This document shows, piece after piece, positions 1 to 9,240 of a stretch of DNA of 64,000 nt. Source of the DNA: Taibaiella chishuiensis (GTDB lineage Bacteria; Bacteroidota; Bacteroidia; Chitinophagales; Chitinophagaceae); the NCBI RefSeq assembly GCF_003014535.1, contig NZ_PYGD01000001.1, positions 62,001 to 126,000 of the forward strand, written 5' to 3'. The notes beneath the pieces are model-generated. The model worked only from the letters and a program-made list of their open reading frames with translations, did no database searches and was not told where the DNA came from. The position numbers were made by a program, and so were the translations under genes. Position 1 is the stretch's first letter. The number at the start of each line of letters is the position of its first letter.

Positions 1-234
1 AACAGAAGCTGACTCAGGCAGCATTTTGTCCATCAATTCTACGTGGCATTTATAGATGCCGATCATTCCGAGGACGAAAAAGGCGACCATCAACCAGGCC
101 ATCAGGCGGTTGGTTTGTCCTTTAACCTTTTTTTCGTCTCCCCTTAAGATAGTAGCTAACTCACTGGCTTTTGCAATCTGATAAATGACGATAAAAACCA
201 GTACAACTAAGGCGGTAATAATTAATCCCGACAT
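1..234 (-). CDS. coxB: Cytochrome c oxidase subunit II, N-terminal part (cut by window edge)
   Basis: I translated this by hand from the ATG at 234-232: an open frame of 78 codons runs off the left edge. It starts MSGLIITALVVLVFIVIYQ and shows two hydrophobic segments (about residues 4-20 and 47-64) separated by a basic/polar loop, the hairpin-like N-terminus of oxidase subunit II. The CuA cupredoxin domain would lie outside the window. It follows actF by 77 bases on the same strand; in Bacteroidota and Rhodothermus the alternative complex III operon is commonly followed by caa3/aa3 oxidase genes, and that context carries much of the call. The product would accept electrons from cytochrome c and pass them to subunit I. 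Confidence 0.75.
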   Translation of the reverse strand, partial: MSGLIITALVVLVFIVIYQIAKASELATILRGDEKKVKGQTNRLMAWLMVAFFVLGMIGIYKCHVELMDKMLPESASV

Positions 235-311
235 GCTTATTATATTTTATACCCTATTCCCCCCGGAGGGGCTATTATTGTTTAATATTACTTGTCAATT
301 TGCTTCAATCC

Positions 312-1520
312 TTAGCTTACGTGGATCAGTGTTTCCTTCAACAACGGGTTGTTTACCGGGATAACGTTTGCTTTAGAGATCGTTTTGGCAACAGCCAGCA
401 TCAGGATACCGATAAAACCGGCAGGGATACCCATTTCATACCAGCTCATGTGCCAGTTTTCCTGCATCGGGCCAGGCATGGTCATTACATAGAAGTCGAT
501 CCAGTGACCGAAGATGATGGTCATCGCCATAAACACTACGGTGAAGTAGTTGCGTTTGCTAGGACGGGTCATCAGGATCAGGATAGGCATTACAAAGTTC
601 AGCACCAGGTTGGCAAAGAAGAAGAAGCTGTAAGGGCCCTGCATACGGATCTTGAAGTATGTTGTTTCTTCCGGCATGTTGGCGTACCAGATCAGCATGA
701 ATTGTGCAAACCACAGGTATGTCCAGAAGATACTGAAGGCGAACATGAATTTACCCAGGTCATGGATGTGTTCTTTGGTAACGATCTCGAGGTTGCCCCT
801 GTTTTTCAGGAATACAACGAACAGCAGGATCAATGCCATACCACTTACGAAAGAGCTTGCGAATACATACCAGCTGAACAAGGTAGAGTACCAGTGTGCA
901 TCGATACTCATAATCCAGTACCAGGGCACAGTGCTCATCATGGTTAAGGCGTATACGAAAAGGAATGCACCACTCAGGGCTACCATTTTCCAATAGATCT
1001 TGGTGCTGTTGCGCGGGGCTACTTCCTGTGCCAGGGACATAGCGCGGAATTTGCGGCCGAACCAGCTCCAGAGGGCAACAGTAACGATAGAGAAACCGGC
1101 AAACATGCCTTTGTTCAGGAACGCTGATTTACCTTCCAGCACTTTATCGCCGTGCGGGTGTACCCAATGGAAGATCGGGTTATGGTCGCCCAGTCCGAAT
1201 ACGATGCTGAACAGTACCACCAGCGCGATCACGCCGAATATCCATACGTTGGCGCCAATGGCTTCCGGTACACGACGATAGGATACGATCCAACCGCCCT
1301 GCGCCAGACCGGCAGCAGCCTGGATAAAGATAGAGGCCGCGGTGATGAACAGGAAGAAAACGCTGTTTTGTAATAATACTATCCAAAACCGGGTCTGATC
1401 GTGTTCGTTTCCGGTAAGCAGCCCGAGTAAGCCGCCCAAAAGCGTAGCTATGCCGATGACCAGCAATACTATTCCAGTATTTCTAAAGCGGGATGGCACT
1501 TCAAAACGTTCCGTAATCAT
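312..1520 (-). CDS. actF: Alternative complex III subunit ActF (quinol:cytochrome c oxidoreductase membrane subunit)
   Basis: A 402-residue polytopic membrane protein with about ten hydrophobic segments, spread over the whole length after a short polar N-terminus (MITERFEVPSRFRN). In alternative complex III (ACIII), ActF is the smaller NrfD-like quinone-site subunit, a relative of ActC. The assignment rests on its place as last act gene, after actE and before coxB, and on size and topology. The helices are rich in Trp, Phe and His (for example HWVHPHGDKVLEGKSAF in a loop), as expected for a quinone-facing membrane subunit. It lies 88 bases downstream of actE, probably on the same transcript. 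The ATG at 1520 is the only reasonable start. Confidence 0.88.
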   Translation of the reverse strand: MITERFEVPSRFRNTGIVLLVIGIATLLGGLLGLLTGNEHDQTRFWIVLLQNSVFFLFITAASIFIQAAAGLAQGGWIVSYRRVPEAIGANVWIFGVIALVVLFSIVFGLGDHNPIFHWVHPHGDKVLEGKSAFLNKGMFAGFSIVTVALWSWFGRKFRAMSLAQEVAPRNSTKIYWKMVALSGAFLFVYALTMMSTVPWYWIMSIDAHWYSTLFSWYVFASSFVSGMALILLFVVFLKNRGNLEIVTKEHIHDLGKFMFAFSIFWTYLWFAQFMLIWYANMPEETTYFKIRMQGPYSFFFFANLVLNFVMPILILMTRPSKRNYFTVVFMAMTIIFGHWIDFYVMTMPGPMQENWHMSWYEMGIPAGFIGILMLAVAKTISKANVIPVNNPLLKETLIHVS

Positions 1521-1608
1521 AATATTTAGATGCTTCGCTCTTAAGGAGCATGTTTATTTTAATGTATGCTATTTTAATAACCGGCCGCCTTGCGGGGCCG
1601 CAATGGTA

Positions 1609-2283
1609 TTAGTGCTTTGCAGCTGTGGCTGTATCTTTTACCGCTGCAACGGCTTCAACTTTCTTGGCGGTATCTACTGCAGCTGCGGTACCGTCGGCGC
1701 CCATGGTAAAGGGAGCGCCACCGTTTTTGGATTGTACCTGTTTGATGTAGGCGATGATCTGCCAGCGCTGTTTTACATCCAGCTGGCTGGCGTAAGAGCC
1801 CATCATATTCTTACCGTACACGATAGCGTGGTACATTTTACCTGAAGGCATATTGATATAAGCAGCGCCGCCTTTCAGGTTGGCAGGCATAGCCGCAAAT
1901 TTACCACTTGCATACAGCGGACCGTTACCGTCCATATCGGAACCATGGCAGATACCGCAATAGATATTGTAGATACGCTGACCCTCTGCCAGTTCTTTTT
2001 CAGAGAACTTGTAGGGCGACTGCAACGCAGCATAGGCTGTCGTATCGGCTTCTGTAAGGTGATCGGGTAAAGCATGCCCCCTGGCGATAGTGCCGGAAAC
2101 GGGGTCCTGGCTGGTAAGCCCGTTAGCGGTTACAGGGTTGGTGGTGTAAGCATCATATGCACGCGAGTAGGTCATATCCGGCGCATAGTTCTTGCCCGGA
2201 TTACGACGGATACCGCCGCTGTTACAAGCTGCTATAAATGCTGCTCCTGTTACTATCAGTGTTACTAAATATTTTTTCTTCAT
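1609..2283 (-). CDS. actE: Alternative complex III subunit ActE, monoheme c-type cytochrome lipoprotein
   Basis: A 224-residue exported lipoprotein. The N-terminus is a signal peptide ending in a lipobox (FIAAC, Cys20), so the mature protein should be anchored to the membrane. One heme c motif, CGICH, sits near residue 110 inside a typical class I cytochrome c fold, with a later Met-rich stretch (NMMGSYASQL) able to supply the axial Met. The tail is Ala/Lys/Val/Thr-rich and low complexity. In ACIII, ActE is the monoheme cytochrome that hands electrons from ActA towards the oxidase. It lies between actD (43 bases upstream) and actF. Confidence 0.9.
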   Translation of the reverse strand: MKKKYLVTLIVTGAAFIAACNSGGIRRNPGKNYAPDMTYSRAYDAYTTNPVTANGLTSQDPVSGTIARGHALPDHLTEADTTAYAALQSPYKFSEKELAEGQRIYNIYCGICHGSDMDGNGPLYASGKFAAMPANLKGGAAYINMPSGKMYHAIVYGKNMMGSYASQLDVKQRWQIIAYIKQVQSKNGGAPFTMGADGTAAAVDTAKKVEAVAAVKDTATAAKH

Positions 2284-2326
2284 GTCAATTTATTCAATAA
2301 TAAGCTCGCGCTCATCAGAAAATTTA

Positions 2327-2908
2327 CTATGCAAGTTGTTGTTTTTGATACTCTTCTTCTTTATCCCAGCGGCCATACCACCAGCCTTCTTCGGCTACCT
2401 GTACATTGGTTTCGGTAGCGCCCGTGGTTTTCAGGAAATCGATGATCTCGAGTTCTGCAGCCGGATCGGTGATTTCGATCGCTACTACAAACAGGTCATC
2501 AGTCTGACGCGGATGGAAGATATGTTTCTTAACACCAGGCATAATCTGGTTGAGGTAGCAATAAGTCAGTACCATACCTACTGCGGCAAACATTACGGTC
2601 AGCTCGAAAGTGATCGGGATGAAGGCAGGCAATGCGAAGAAAGGTTTACCACCATAGTTGATGGACCAGTCTTTGGTAAATACCCAGCTCATGAAGCTCA
2701 GGGCCGTTGCGGTACCGGTAATACCAAAGCAGAAACCGGCAACGTGCAGGTCCGACTCTTTGTGCCCAAGGGCTACATCGAGACCGTGAACCGGGAAGGG
2801 AGTATAAACATCATGCAATTTGTAACCACTATGACGAACCTTTTCCACAGCGGGAAATAAAACCGCTTCGTCGTCGTAACATGCTACTGCAAATTTTTTT
2901 ATAGCCAT
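2327..2908 (-). CDS. actD: Alternative complex III subunit ActD (DUF3341)
   Basis: A 193-residue protein with a soluble N-terminal half (VACYDDEAVLFPAVEKVRHS, typical of DUF3341) and two hydrophobic segments in the middle (about residues 85-105 and 120-140), followed by a soluble C-terminal domain. ActD packs against the membrane subunits of ACIII and holds no cofactor. It lies between actC (62 bases upstream) and actE (43 bases downstream), the normal order A-B-C-D-E-F. The C-terminus is charged and Gln-rich. Confidence 0.88.
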   Translation of the reverse strand: MAIKKFAVACYDDEAVLFPAVEKVRHSGYKLHDVYTPFPVHGLDVALGHKESDLHVAGFCFGITGTATALSFMSWVFTKDWSINYGGKPFFALPAFIPITFELTVMFAAVGMVLTYCYLNQIMPGVKKHIFHPRQTDDLFVVAIEITDPAAELEIIDFLKTTGATETNVQVAEEGWWYGRWDKEEEYQKQQLA

Positions 2909-2970
2909 TTTTATAAATTCAGGTATCTAAAAAAGTAATTTGAAAAACACGATCCGTTGCAATGCCGCGC

Positions 2971-4404
2971 TTAGTGGGCATGTTCAACTTCGTGGATAAA
3001 TTCCGGCACGGACATTTCATCCAGGCGCTTCATTTCACGTTTATAGTTATCACCGGAAGTTTTCAGCGTAAACTTGATCTCTGCAATCGCGATTACCGGG
3101 AAGTATTTGGCAAACAGGAAGAAGCAGGTAAAGAACAGGCCGAATGTACCGATATAGAAACCAAGCTCTGTCCAGGTAGGGCTGTAGTACGTCCAGCTGG
3201 AAGGCAGGTAATCACGATAGAGTGAGGTTACGATAATTACAAAACGTTCGAACCACATACCGATATTTACCACGATAGACAGGATGAAGGTAAACACGAT
3301 GTTCCTGCGGAGTTTTTTGAACCAGAAGAACTGGGGGGATACCACGTTACAAGCCATCATCGCCCAGTAGCTCCACCAGTATGGTCCGAGTACACGCCAT
3401 TTAAATGCCTGTTGTTCGTAAACTACCTGGCTGTACCATGCCATAAAGAGCTCGGTAAGGTAGGCCACACCTACGATAGAACCGGTCAGTACAATTACTT
3501 TATTCATAGCCTCGATATGACCGATGGTGATATAGTCTTCCAGGCGGAAGATTTTACGCACCAGTACCAGCAGGGTATTTACCATCGCAAAGCCGGAGAA
3601 TACCGCACCCGCAACGAAGTATGGCGGGAAGATGGTAGCGTGCCAACCTGGAATTACAGAGGTCGCAAAGTCAAAAGATACGATGGTGTGTACAGAAAGT
3701 ACGAGTGGCGTAGAAAGACCTGCAAGTACCAGGCACAGCGACTCAAAACGCTGCCAGTTTTTTGCAGTACCGGTCCAGCCGAAAGAAGCGAGACCATATA
3801 ATCTTTTACGCAGTTTGGTTTTAGCCCTGTCGCGGATGGTTGCGAAATCGGGAACGAGACCGGAATACCAGAACAACAGGGAAACGGTAAAGTAGGTCGA
3901 GATCGCGAACACGTCCCAAAGCAGTGCGGAGTTGAAGTTAGGCCACAGCGAACCGCGGGTGTTAGGATAAGGTAATACGTAGAAGGCATTCCAAACACGG
4001 CCCATGTGGAAGATCGGGAACTGGCCGGCGCACATTACCGCAAAGATCGTCATCGCTTCCGCTGCACGGTTTACACCGGTACGCCATCCCTGGCGGAACA
4101 GCAGGAGGATCGCAGAGATCAGGGTTCCCGCGTGACCGATACCTACCCACCATACGAAGTTGGTGATATCCCAACCCCAGCCTACAGTACGGTTGATACC
4201 CCAGGTACCGATACCCCAGTAAACTTCCCAGAATACGGAGAATGCACCGAAACTCAGTAACAGCAGGGAAAACGCAAAGCCCATGTACCACAGCTTGGAC
4301 GGCTTCTGCTCGATCGGGCGGCAGATATCCTCGGTTACCTGACCGTATGTTTTATCGCCATTGATGAGGGCTTCCCGAACGAACGATTCGTATTTTAAAT
4401 GCAT
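2971..4404 (-). CDS. actC: Alternative complex III subunit ActC (NrfD-like quinone-binding subunit)
   Basis: A 477-residue polytopic membrane protein of the NrfD/PsrC family, with about ten membrane helices after a soluble N-terminus (residues 1-50, holding YGQVTEDICRPIEQKP). The first helices contain the Trp/Gly/His-rich stretch around WGINRTVGWGWDITNFVWWV, with GIGHAGTLISAILLLFRQGWR after it; these resemble the quinone-side region of ActC. It takes electrons from menaquinol and passes them to the iron-sulfur clusters of ActB. A 104-base gap separates it from actB; I see no clear terminator there, so it is probably co-transcribed. Confidence 0.9.
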   Translation of the reverse strand: MHLKYESFVREALINGDKTYGQVTEDICRPIEQKPSKLWYMGFAFSLLLLSFGAFSVFWEVYWGIGTWGINRTVGWGWDITNFVWWVGIGHAGTLISAILLLFRQGWRTGVNRAAEAMTIFAVMCAGQFPIFHMGRVWNAFYVLPYPNTRGSLWPNFNSALLWDVFAISTYFTVSLLFWYSGLVPDFATIRDRAKTKLRKRLYGLASFGWTGTAKNWQRFESLCLVLAGLSTPLVLSVHTIVSFDFATSVIPGWHATIFPPYFVAGAVFSGFAMVNTLLVLVRKIFRLEDYITIGHIEAMNKVIVLTGSIVGVAYLTELFMAWYSQVVYEQQAFKWRVLGPYWWSYWAMMACNVVSPQFFWFKKLRRNIVFTFILSIVVNIGMWFERFVIIVTSLYRDYLPSSWTYYSPTWTELGFYIGTFGLFFTCFFLFAKYFPVIAIAEIKFTLKTSGDNYKREMKRLDEMSVPEFIHEVEHAH

Positions 4405-4508
4405 AACTAATATGGTTGGATTGCTTAATTGTTAGATTGTGTTCCTTTCAAACTAATAATGTGTATCCAAATTTTTATTCGTAATAAAAAATCTTAGGTA
4501 CTTAATGC

Positions 4509-7500
4509 TTAGATATGTTGTTTCGCCATTTCGTTCTTATCGCTACCGGCTACGATCATATTGGTATTCCTGATCTTGGACAGGTAGTTTACGTTCGGTA
4601 ACACGTGCAGTTGTTCCAGTACATAGAACACACGCTCTTTGTTATCTACGTAGCGTTGTTTGTAAATTTCGCTTTCCGGATCGTTTACGTTACCGAAAGT
4701 GAAGCAATCGCCGCCACATGCTTTCTGACAGGCTGTAGTGATATGGTGATCTTTGATCGGTGTACCTTCTTTTTTAGCGGTCAGTTTTGCATCCTGCAGA
4801 CGCTGTACGCAGAAAGAACATTTTTCCATAACACCACGGCTACGTACCGTAACATCGGGGTTAAGCACCATACGGGTCAGGTCGTCGTTGATATCATCAC
4901 GCTGGCCATCGGTGTACAGGTTATCTTTAAAGCTATCCGCACCGTTGAAGTCGAACCAGTTGAAACGACGTACTTTGTAAGGACAGTTGTTCGCGCAATA
5001 TTTAGTACCGATACAACGGTTATAAGCCATCTGGTTCAGACCTTCCGAACTGTGGTTGGTTGCAGATACCGGGCAAACGTTTTCGCAAGGCGCGTTATCG
5101 CAATGCTGGCACATCATTGGCTGGAATACAGTCTGGATGCTATCCGGATCGTTAGGATCACCGCTGAAGTAGCGGTCGATACGTACCCAGCTCATTTCCT
5201 GTGATTTCAGCACTTCGTGTTTACCTACTACAGAAACGTTGTTTTCTGCCTGGCAGGCAATTACGCAGGCGCCGCAACCGGTACAGCTGTTGAGGTCGAT
5301 GCTCATACCCCAATGGATACCTGGTTTCTCATGTACCGGGTACATGGTCGCGTTTTTCTCAAACGCTTTTTCGTCCAGGTCGGCATCTTTATTTTCTTCA
5401 TGATGCCCCATCCAATGCGGATGTGCATAATGATCGAGTTCTTCTTTGCGGCTTTCCATCAGCGCACGTGGGTTCTTCTTGAACTCATCCAGGGTAAACT
5501 CCTGGATGATCGGACGATCCTCGTAGCTGTGGTGGGTCTGTGTGATGGCAACAGCATAAACATCAGCCGTTTTCTCTACAGAAGCCGTATTGGCGTAATC
5601 GAAAGTCTGACCGTTGAAGGTAACCAGCGGGTAAGCATTCTTACCGTTGATCGAAGCAGGACCTACGTCTTTAGAACGTCCGTAACCTACTGCAACAGCT
5701 ACCACATCGTTGTGCATACCGGGTACTACTACTACCGGCAGGGCTACTTCGTTAGCGCCGACTTTTACTTTTAATACTTTTTTGTTGCGCTCTACCTGGT
5801 TGATACCGGTCAGTTCAGCATCAAACTGCTCTTTGGCAGTTTTGGGCGACATACAAACGTAGTTGTCCCAGGTTGCTTTCGTGATCGGATCAGGCATTTC
5901 CTGCAGCCAGGGGTTGTTACTCCATGCACCACCATAACCCAGGGCTACGGTTTCGTACACAACAACCTCGTATTTGCCACCGGTTTTTGCTTTAGCCTTG
6001 GTGATCGCATCTTCTACATTACCGGAGAAGCTTGCGCCGGCCAGTGGAGCAGTTGCCGGTTCGGCAACACCATCCTGGAGGGCTTTATCAAAGTTGGCTT
6101 GACCGCCAAGTTTGGCAATCCAGTACTGGTTGTAAATATCGTGATAAGTCTCTGAAGCACCGGACCATTTCAGCAGGCTGTCCTGGAAGGCACGGGTTTT
6201 GAACAGAGGAGCAATAGTAGGTTGGATAAAGCTGTAGTAGCCGGTTTTAGGCTCTGCATCGCCCCAGCTTTCGAGCCAGTGGTGATCCGGTACAGCGTAA
6301 TTGGTTAACTGGGTGGTTTCGTCCAGCCTGTCGTTAAAGGAAACAGACAGTTTTACTTTCTTCAGACCGTCCGCGAATTTCTTCGCGTCGTAGTAGTCGT
6401 AAGCCGGGTTAACACCGTGGATGAATACCGCGCCTACCTGGCCGGCGTTCATCGCGTTAACGAAAGCAACCATATCGGCATCCAGGCCTTGCTTGTAGTT
6501 AGCAGTAGCAGCCCAGTTTACCGTAGTACCATTTGCACCGATAGCGTTGTTAATGGCATTGATAACGATTTGCAGGTTTACATCGTTGCTACCGCAAACA
6601 ACCAGGCCGTTTCCTTTTTTCAGGTCTGCAGCAGCAGCCTTGATCAGGCTGTTCAGTTTTGCAGAAGGCAGGGAAGGTGCAGCGCCTGTAGTGATGGCCC
6701 TGTATAAAGCTTCGGCAACTTTACCATATTCAGAAGGCTTGCAGGTGGCACGCTCATCGGCATTGGCGCCGGTCATGCTCATCATACCTTCTACCTGGTA
6801 GTGCTTGCTCATTTTTACATTCTTGGCATCGCTCGACTTGATCTTACGGGTTTTCATGAAACCGGTAGCAAATTCTGTCGGAGAAAGCCAGGTACCGAGG
6901 AAATCGGCGCCGAGACTGAATACCGTCTCTGCTTTTTCAAAATTATAAGAAGGCAGGGCACGTTTACCGTAGCTTGCTTCGTTGGCCAGCAGCATACCGG
7001 AATAAGAAACCGGGTCGTACTGGATATGTTTTGCATTGGGGTATTTGGCAACAAAGCGGTTGATCACCTCTTTGGAAGTAGGACTCAGCATAGAACCGGT
7101 AACGATGTAAACCGCACCACCAGCGCTACTGAGGGCTGCAGCGATCGGCGTATCTACCGCTTCGAAAGTATCTACGGCTTTACCGTTGGCACGGGGCTGA
7201 CGTAAACGCGTTTTATCATAAAGGCTCAGTGTAGCAGCGATTACCCTGGCAGAAGTACCACCCTGGGTAATAGAAGAACTGTTGTTACCCTCGATCATAA
7301 TGGGACGTCCGTCGCGGGTCTTCACCAGTACGGAACAATATTCTCCATTATCCACGAAAGTAGAGGCGTAATAATTGGGAACTCCGGGAGTCAGCAGTTC
7401 CGCATCCGGTTTGATCGCATAAGGGATAGCCTTACGCACCGGCATTTCACAACTTGCCGCGATGGTAGCAGCGAGGGTGCTGAAGCCTAAAAATTTAAGA

Positions 7501-7649
7501 AAATCCCTTCTCGGCGTAGTTGCATTCAACAGTTTGTCGCTCATGTCAAGCACGGGCAAATCACGCTGAAATTCATTTTCAACAATCTGTTGATGCTCCG
7601 GAGTATTCTCCAGCTCTTCTAACCCCTTCCAGTATTGTTTGTGAGCCAT
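4509..7649 (-). CDS. actB: Alternative complex III subunit ActB (molybdopterin-oxidoreductase-like and ferredoxin fusion, TAT-variant leader)
   Basis: A 1046-residue iron-sulfur subunit. Residues about 40-70 hold an internal twin-Arg segment (TTPRRDFLKFLGFSTLA) ending in a Cys (AASCE), the 'TAT-variant' leader common in Bacteroidota ActB. Residues about 70-750 form the B1 domain related to molybdopterin oxidoreductases, which in ACIII carries no molybdenum cofactor. Residues about 790-1010 form the ferredoxin-like B2 domain. Visible Cys groups include CTGCGACVIAC, CQHCDNAPCENVCP, CIGTKYCANNCP and CSFC with a later CQKACGGDC, as expected for three [4Fe-4S] and one [3Fe-4S] cluster. It is the second gene of the operon, 84 bases after actA. 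Confidence 0.93.
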   Translation of the reverse strand: MAHKQYWKGLEELENTPEHQQIVENEFQRDLPVLDMSDKLLNATTPRRDFLKFLGFSTLAATIAASCEMPVRKAIPYAIKPDAELLTPGVPNYYASTFVDNGEYCSVLVKTRDGRPIMIEGNNSSSITQGGTSARVIAATLSLYDKTRLRQPRANGKAVDTFEAVDTPIAAALSSAGGAVYIVTGSMLSPTSKEVINRFVAKYPNAKHIQYDPVSYSGMLLANEASYGKRALPSYNFEKAETVFSLGADFLGTWLSPTEFATGFMKTRKIKSSDAKNVKMSKHYQVEGMMSMTGANADERATCKPSEYGKVAEALYRAITTGAAPSLPSAKLNSLIKAAAADLKKGNGLVVCGSNDVNLQIVINAINNAIGANGTTVNWAATANYKQGLDADMVAFVNAMNAGQVGAVFIHGVNPAYDYYDAKKFADGLKKVKLSVSFNDRLDETTQLTNYAVPDHHWLESWGDAEPKTGYYSFIQPTIAPLFKTRAFQDSLLKWSGASETYHDIYNQYWIAKLGGQANFDKALQDGVAEPATAPLAGASFSGNVEDAITKAKAKTGGKYEVVVYETVALGYGGAWSNNPWLQEMPDPITKATWDNYVCMSPKTAKEQFDAELTGINQVERNKKVLKVKVGANEVALPVVVVPGMHNDVVAVAVGYGRSKDVGPASINGKNAYPLVTFNGQTFDYANTASVEKTADVYAVAITQTHHSYEDRPIIQEFTLDEFKKNPRALMESRKEELDHYAHPHWMGHHEENKDADLDEKAFEKNATMYPVHEKPGIHWGMSIDLNSCTGCGACVIACQAENNVSVVGKHEVLKSQEMSWVRIDRYFSGDPNDPDSIQTVFQPMMCQHCDNAPCENVCPVSATNHSSEGLNQMAYNRCIGTKYCANNCPYKVRRFNWFDFNGADSFKDNLYTDGQRDDINDDLTRMVLNPDVTVRSRGVMEKCSFCVQRLQDAKLTAKKEGTPIKDHHITTACQKACGGDCFTFGNVNDPESEIYKQRYVDNKERVFYVLEQLHVLPNVNYLSKIRNTNMIVAGSDKNEMAKQHI

Positions 7650-7733
7650 AATACTTTATAATAATTCAATTGCTTCTGCTGCAATCGCTTTAATTTGAGT
7701 AATAGTGATTGTCTCCCTGCGGAGTGTATTGTA

Positions 7734-9005
7734 TTAGTAGTGGCACTTCTGACATTCCGTACCGCCCAATTCAGCTTCGGTTACGCCGGTGCGTTTACCT
7801 TCCTTGATCTCGTCGTGGTATTTCTGGAATATGTTGTAGTAGTTGTTGTCTTTGAACTGTACTTCAGTCTGGCGGTGACAGTTAACACACCAGCCCATAG
7901 AAAGCGGGGCAAACTGGTGTACTTCGTCCATTTCCTGGATCGGACCGTGACAGCTCTGGCACTGTACCTTACCTACGGCTACGTGCTGAGAGTGGTTGAA
8001 GTATACGTGATCAGGCAGGTTGTGGATCTTAACCCATTCGATAGGAGAAGACTGGATCTTACCGGCAGCATCGCGCTTGTATTCTTTTTTAACAGGATCC
8101 CAGCCCGCGTAAGCATACAGCTTGTGGATCTCTTCGGTACCGTTTACTTCTTTACCTTCATAAGTGATCAGTTTTTCTGTACCGGTGTATTCGTTGATCT
8201 GTTTGTGACAGTTCATACAAACGTTGGCAGAAGGGATCATAGCCTGGCGGCTCTTCTCGGCGCCGGCGTGACAGTAAAGACAGTTGATCTGGTTGATACC
8301 TGCGTGTACTTTGTGGGAGTAGAACACCGGTTGTTTCGGCATGTAGTTTTCCTGGCGGCCCATATTGATGGAACCGTTTACGATCCAGTAACCGGCAAAA
8401 GATAAGATGAGGATACCAGCGATAGCGATAAACAGCTTACTGCGCAGCAGGGGAACTTCTTTTTTAGTTTCCAGGCCTTCTTTATCGTTGGCAACTTTAT
8501 TCAGCGTTTTATTAACACGGGCGAGGATAAATACCAGCAGCGCAAGTACCAGGGTAGCTATGGTATATAACCAGGTGTTGTCTTTTTCAGGCTCGGAAGT
8601 CTTCTGACCATCAGTTGTAGGTCCGCCCGGAGCTTTATATTCATCCACATACTTGATGATCGCATCGATCTCCTGGGTAGTCAGGTTCGGGAATGCGGTC
8701 ATCGCGGTTTTGTTCCACTTGTTGTAGAGGTCGTTGGCGTATTTGTCACCACTGGCGATTACAGCAGCCGAGTTATGCACCCAGTTGTATAACCACTCTT
8801 TGCTCGGCACTTCCTTACTTTTTCCCTGTAAGGCAGGACCAGTCGCATCTTTGATGGGGTTGTGACAGCTTGCACAATTCGTTTGGAAAAGTGCTTTACC
8901 GTCCTGGGCAGACGTTACATTATTAAATAAGAAAGAGAAAACGAGCGTGAGCACAAGTAAACTTGCCCGCTGCAGATGTGATTTTGACCTTAAATATCCA
9001 GACAC
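7734..9005 (-). CDS. actA: Alternative complex III subunit ActA, multiheme c-type cytochrome with six CxxCH motifs
   Basis: First gene of the act operon. After a signal peptide ending in TSAQ it has one heme motif (CASCH, about residue 44), then a membrane helix (about residues 135-155) and a second one (about 180-200). Five more heme motifs follow: CLYCH, CMNCH, CQSCH, CVNCH and CQKCH, the last almost at the C-terminus. The five distal motifs are the pentaheme ActA core; the first is an additional fused monoheme domain. Start: the open frame extends to a TTG at 9077, but a promoter-like TACTTTTG at 9055-9062 lies inside that extension, so I prefer the GTG at 9005, which gives 423 residues and a normal signal peptide. 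The stop is certain and the start is not. Confidence 0.88.
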   Translation of the reverse strand: MSGYLRSKSHLQRASLLVLTLVFSFLFNNVTSAQDGKALFQTNCASCHNPIKDATGPALQGKSKEVPSKEWLYNWVHNSAAVIASGDKYANDLYNKWNKTAMTAFPNLTTQEIDAIIKYVDEYKAPGGPTTDGQKTSEPEKDNTWLYTIATLVLALLVFILARVNKTLNKVANDKEGLETKKEVPLLRSKLFIAIAGILILSFAGYWIVNGSINMGRQENYMPKQPVFYSHKVHAGINQINCLYCHAGAEKSRQAMIPSANVCMNCHKQINEYTGTEKLITYEGKEVNGTEEIHKLYAYAGWDPVKKEYKRDAAGKIQSSPIEWVKIHNLPDHVYFNHSQHVAVGKVQCQSCHGPIQEMDEVHQFAPLSMGWCVNCHRQTEVQFKDNNYYNIFQKYHDEIKEGKRTGVTEAELGGTECQKCHY

Positions 9006-9054
9006 GTGTAAAGTATTTTTAATTTTACTTATCTTTTTTAGGTATTTGCGAGGG

Positions 9055-9062
9055 CAAAAGTA
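9055..9062 (-). promoter_or_regulatory. Putative -7 promoter element of the act operon
   Basis: On the minus strand this reads TACTTTTG followed by C, a match to the Bacteroidota -7 consensus TAnnTTTG. Transcription would start near 9048, about 43 bases before the GTG chosen for actA. The -33 element is not clear. The location argues against the longer TTG-initiated reading frame. Confidence 0.5.
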
Positions 9063-9139
9063 CAACACGATTGCCAAAGAATCTACACATTTGTTAAAAA
9101 AAATTTTTCAATACTGGCGCGGGTTTCAGCCCTTTTAAT

Positions 9140-9229
9140 TGTCATTTTGAATATGTGTTTGTCATAAGAGTGTCATCAAAAGGTCTGAAAAATGTCACAA
9201 ATGCGCCTTTTTTTGTAAAAATTGTGTCA
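9140..9229. repeat. Five TGTCA motifs in helical phase upstream of actA
   Basis: TGTCA occurs at 9140, 9160, 9171, 9193 and 9225 on the plus strand. The steps are 20, 11, 22 and 32 bases, close to two, one, two and three helical turns. The array lies 80-170 bases upstream of the act promoter in the gap between tilS and actA. It may be an operator bound by a regulator on one face of the helix; no regulator is known to me for it. Confidence 0.35.
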
Positions 9230-9240
9230 GTTATCAACCT

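Noticed and set aside
9006-9077. N-terminal extension of ActA from a TTG at 9077
   Set aside because: A promoter-like TACTTTTG lies within it and the extension does not resemble a signal peptide start.
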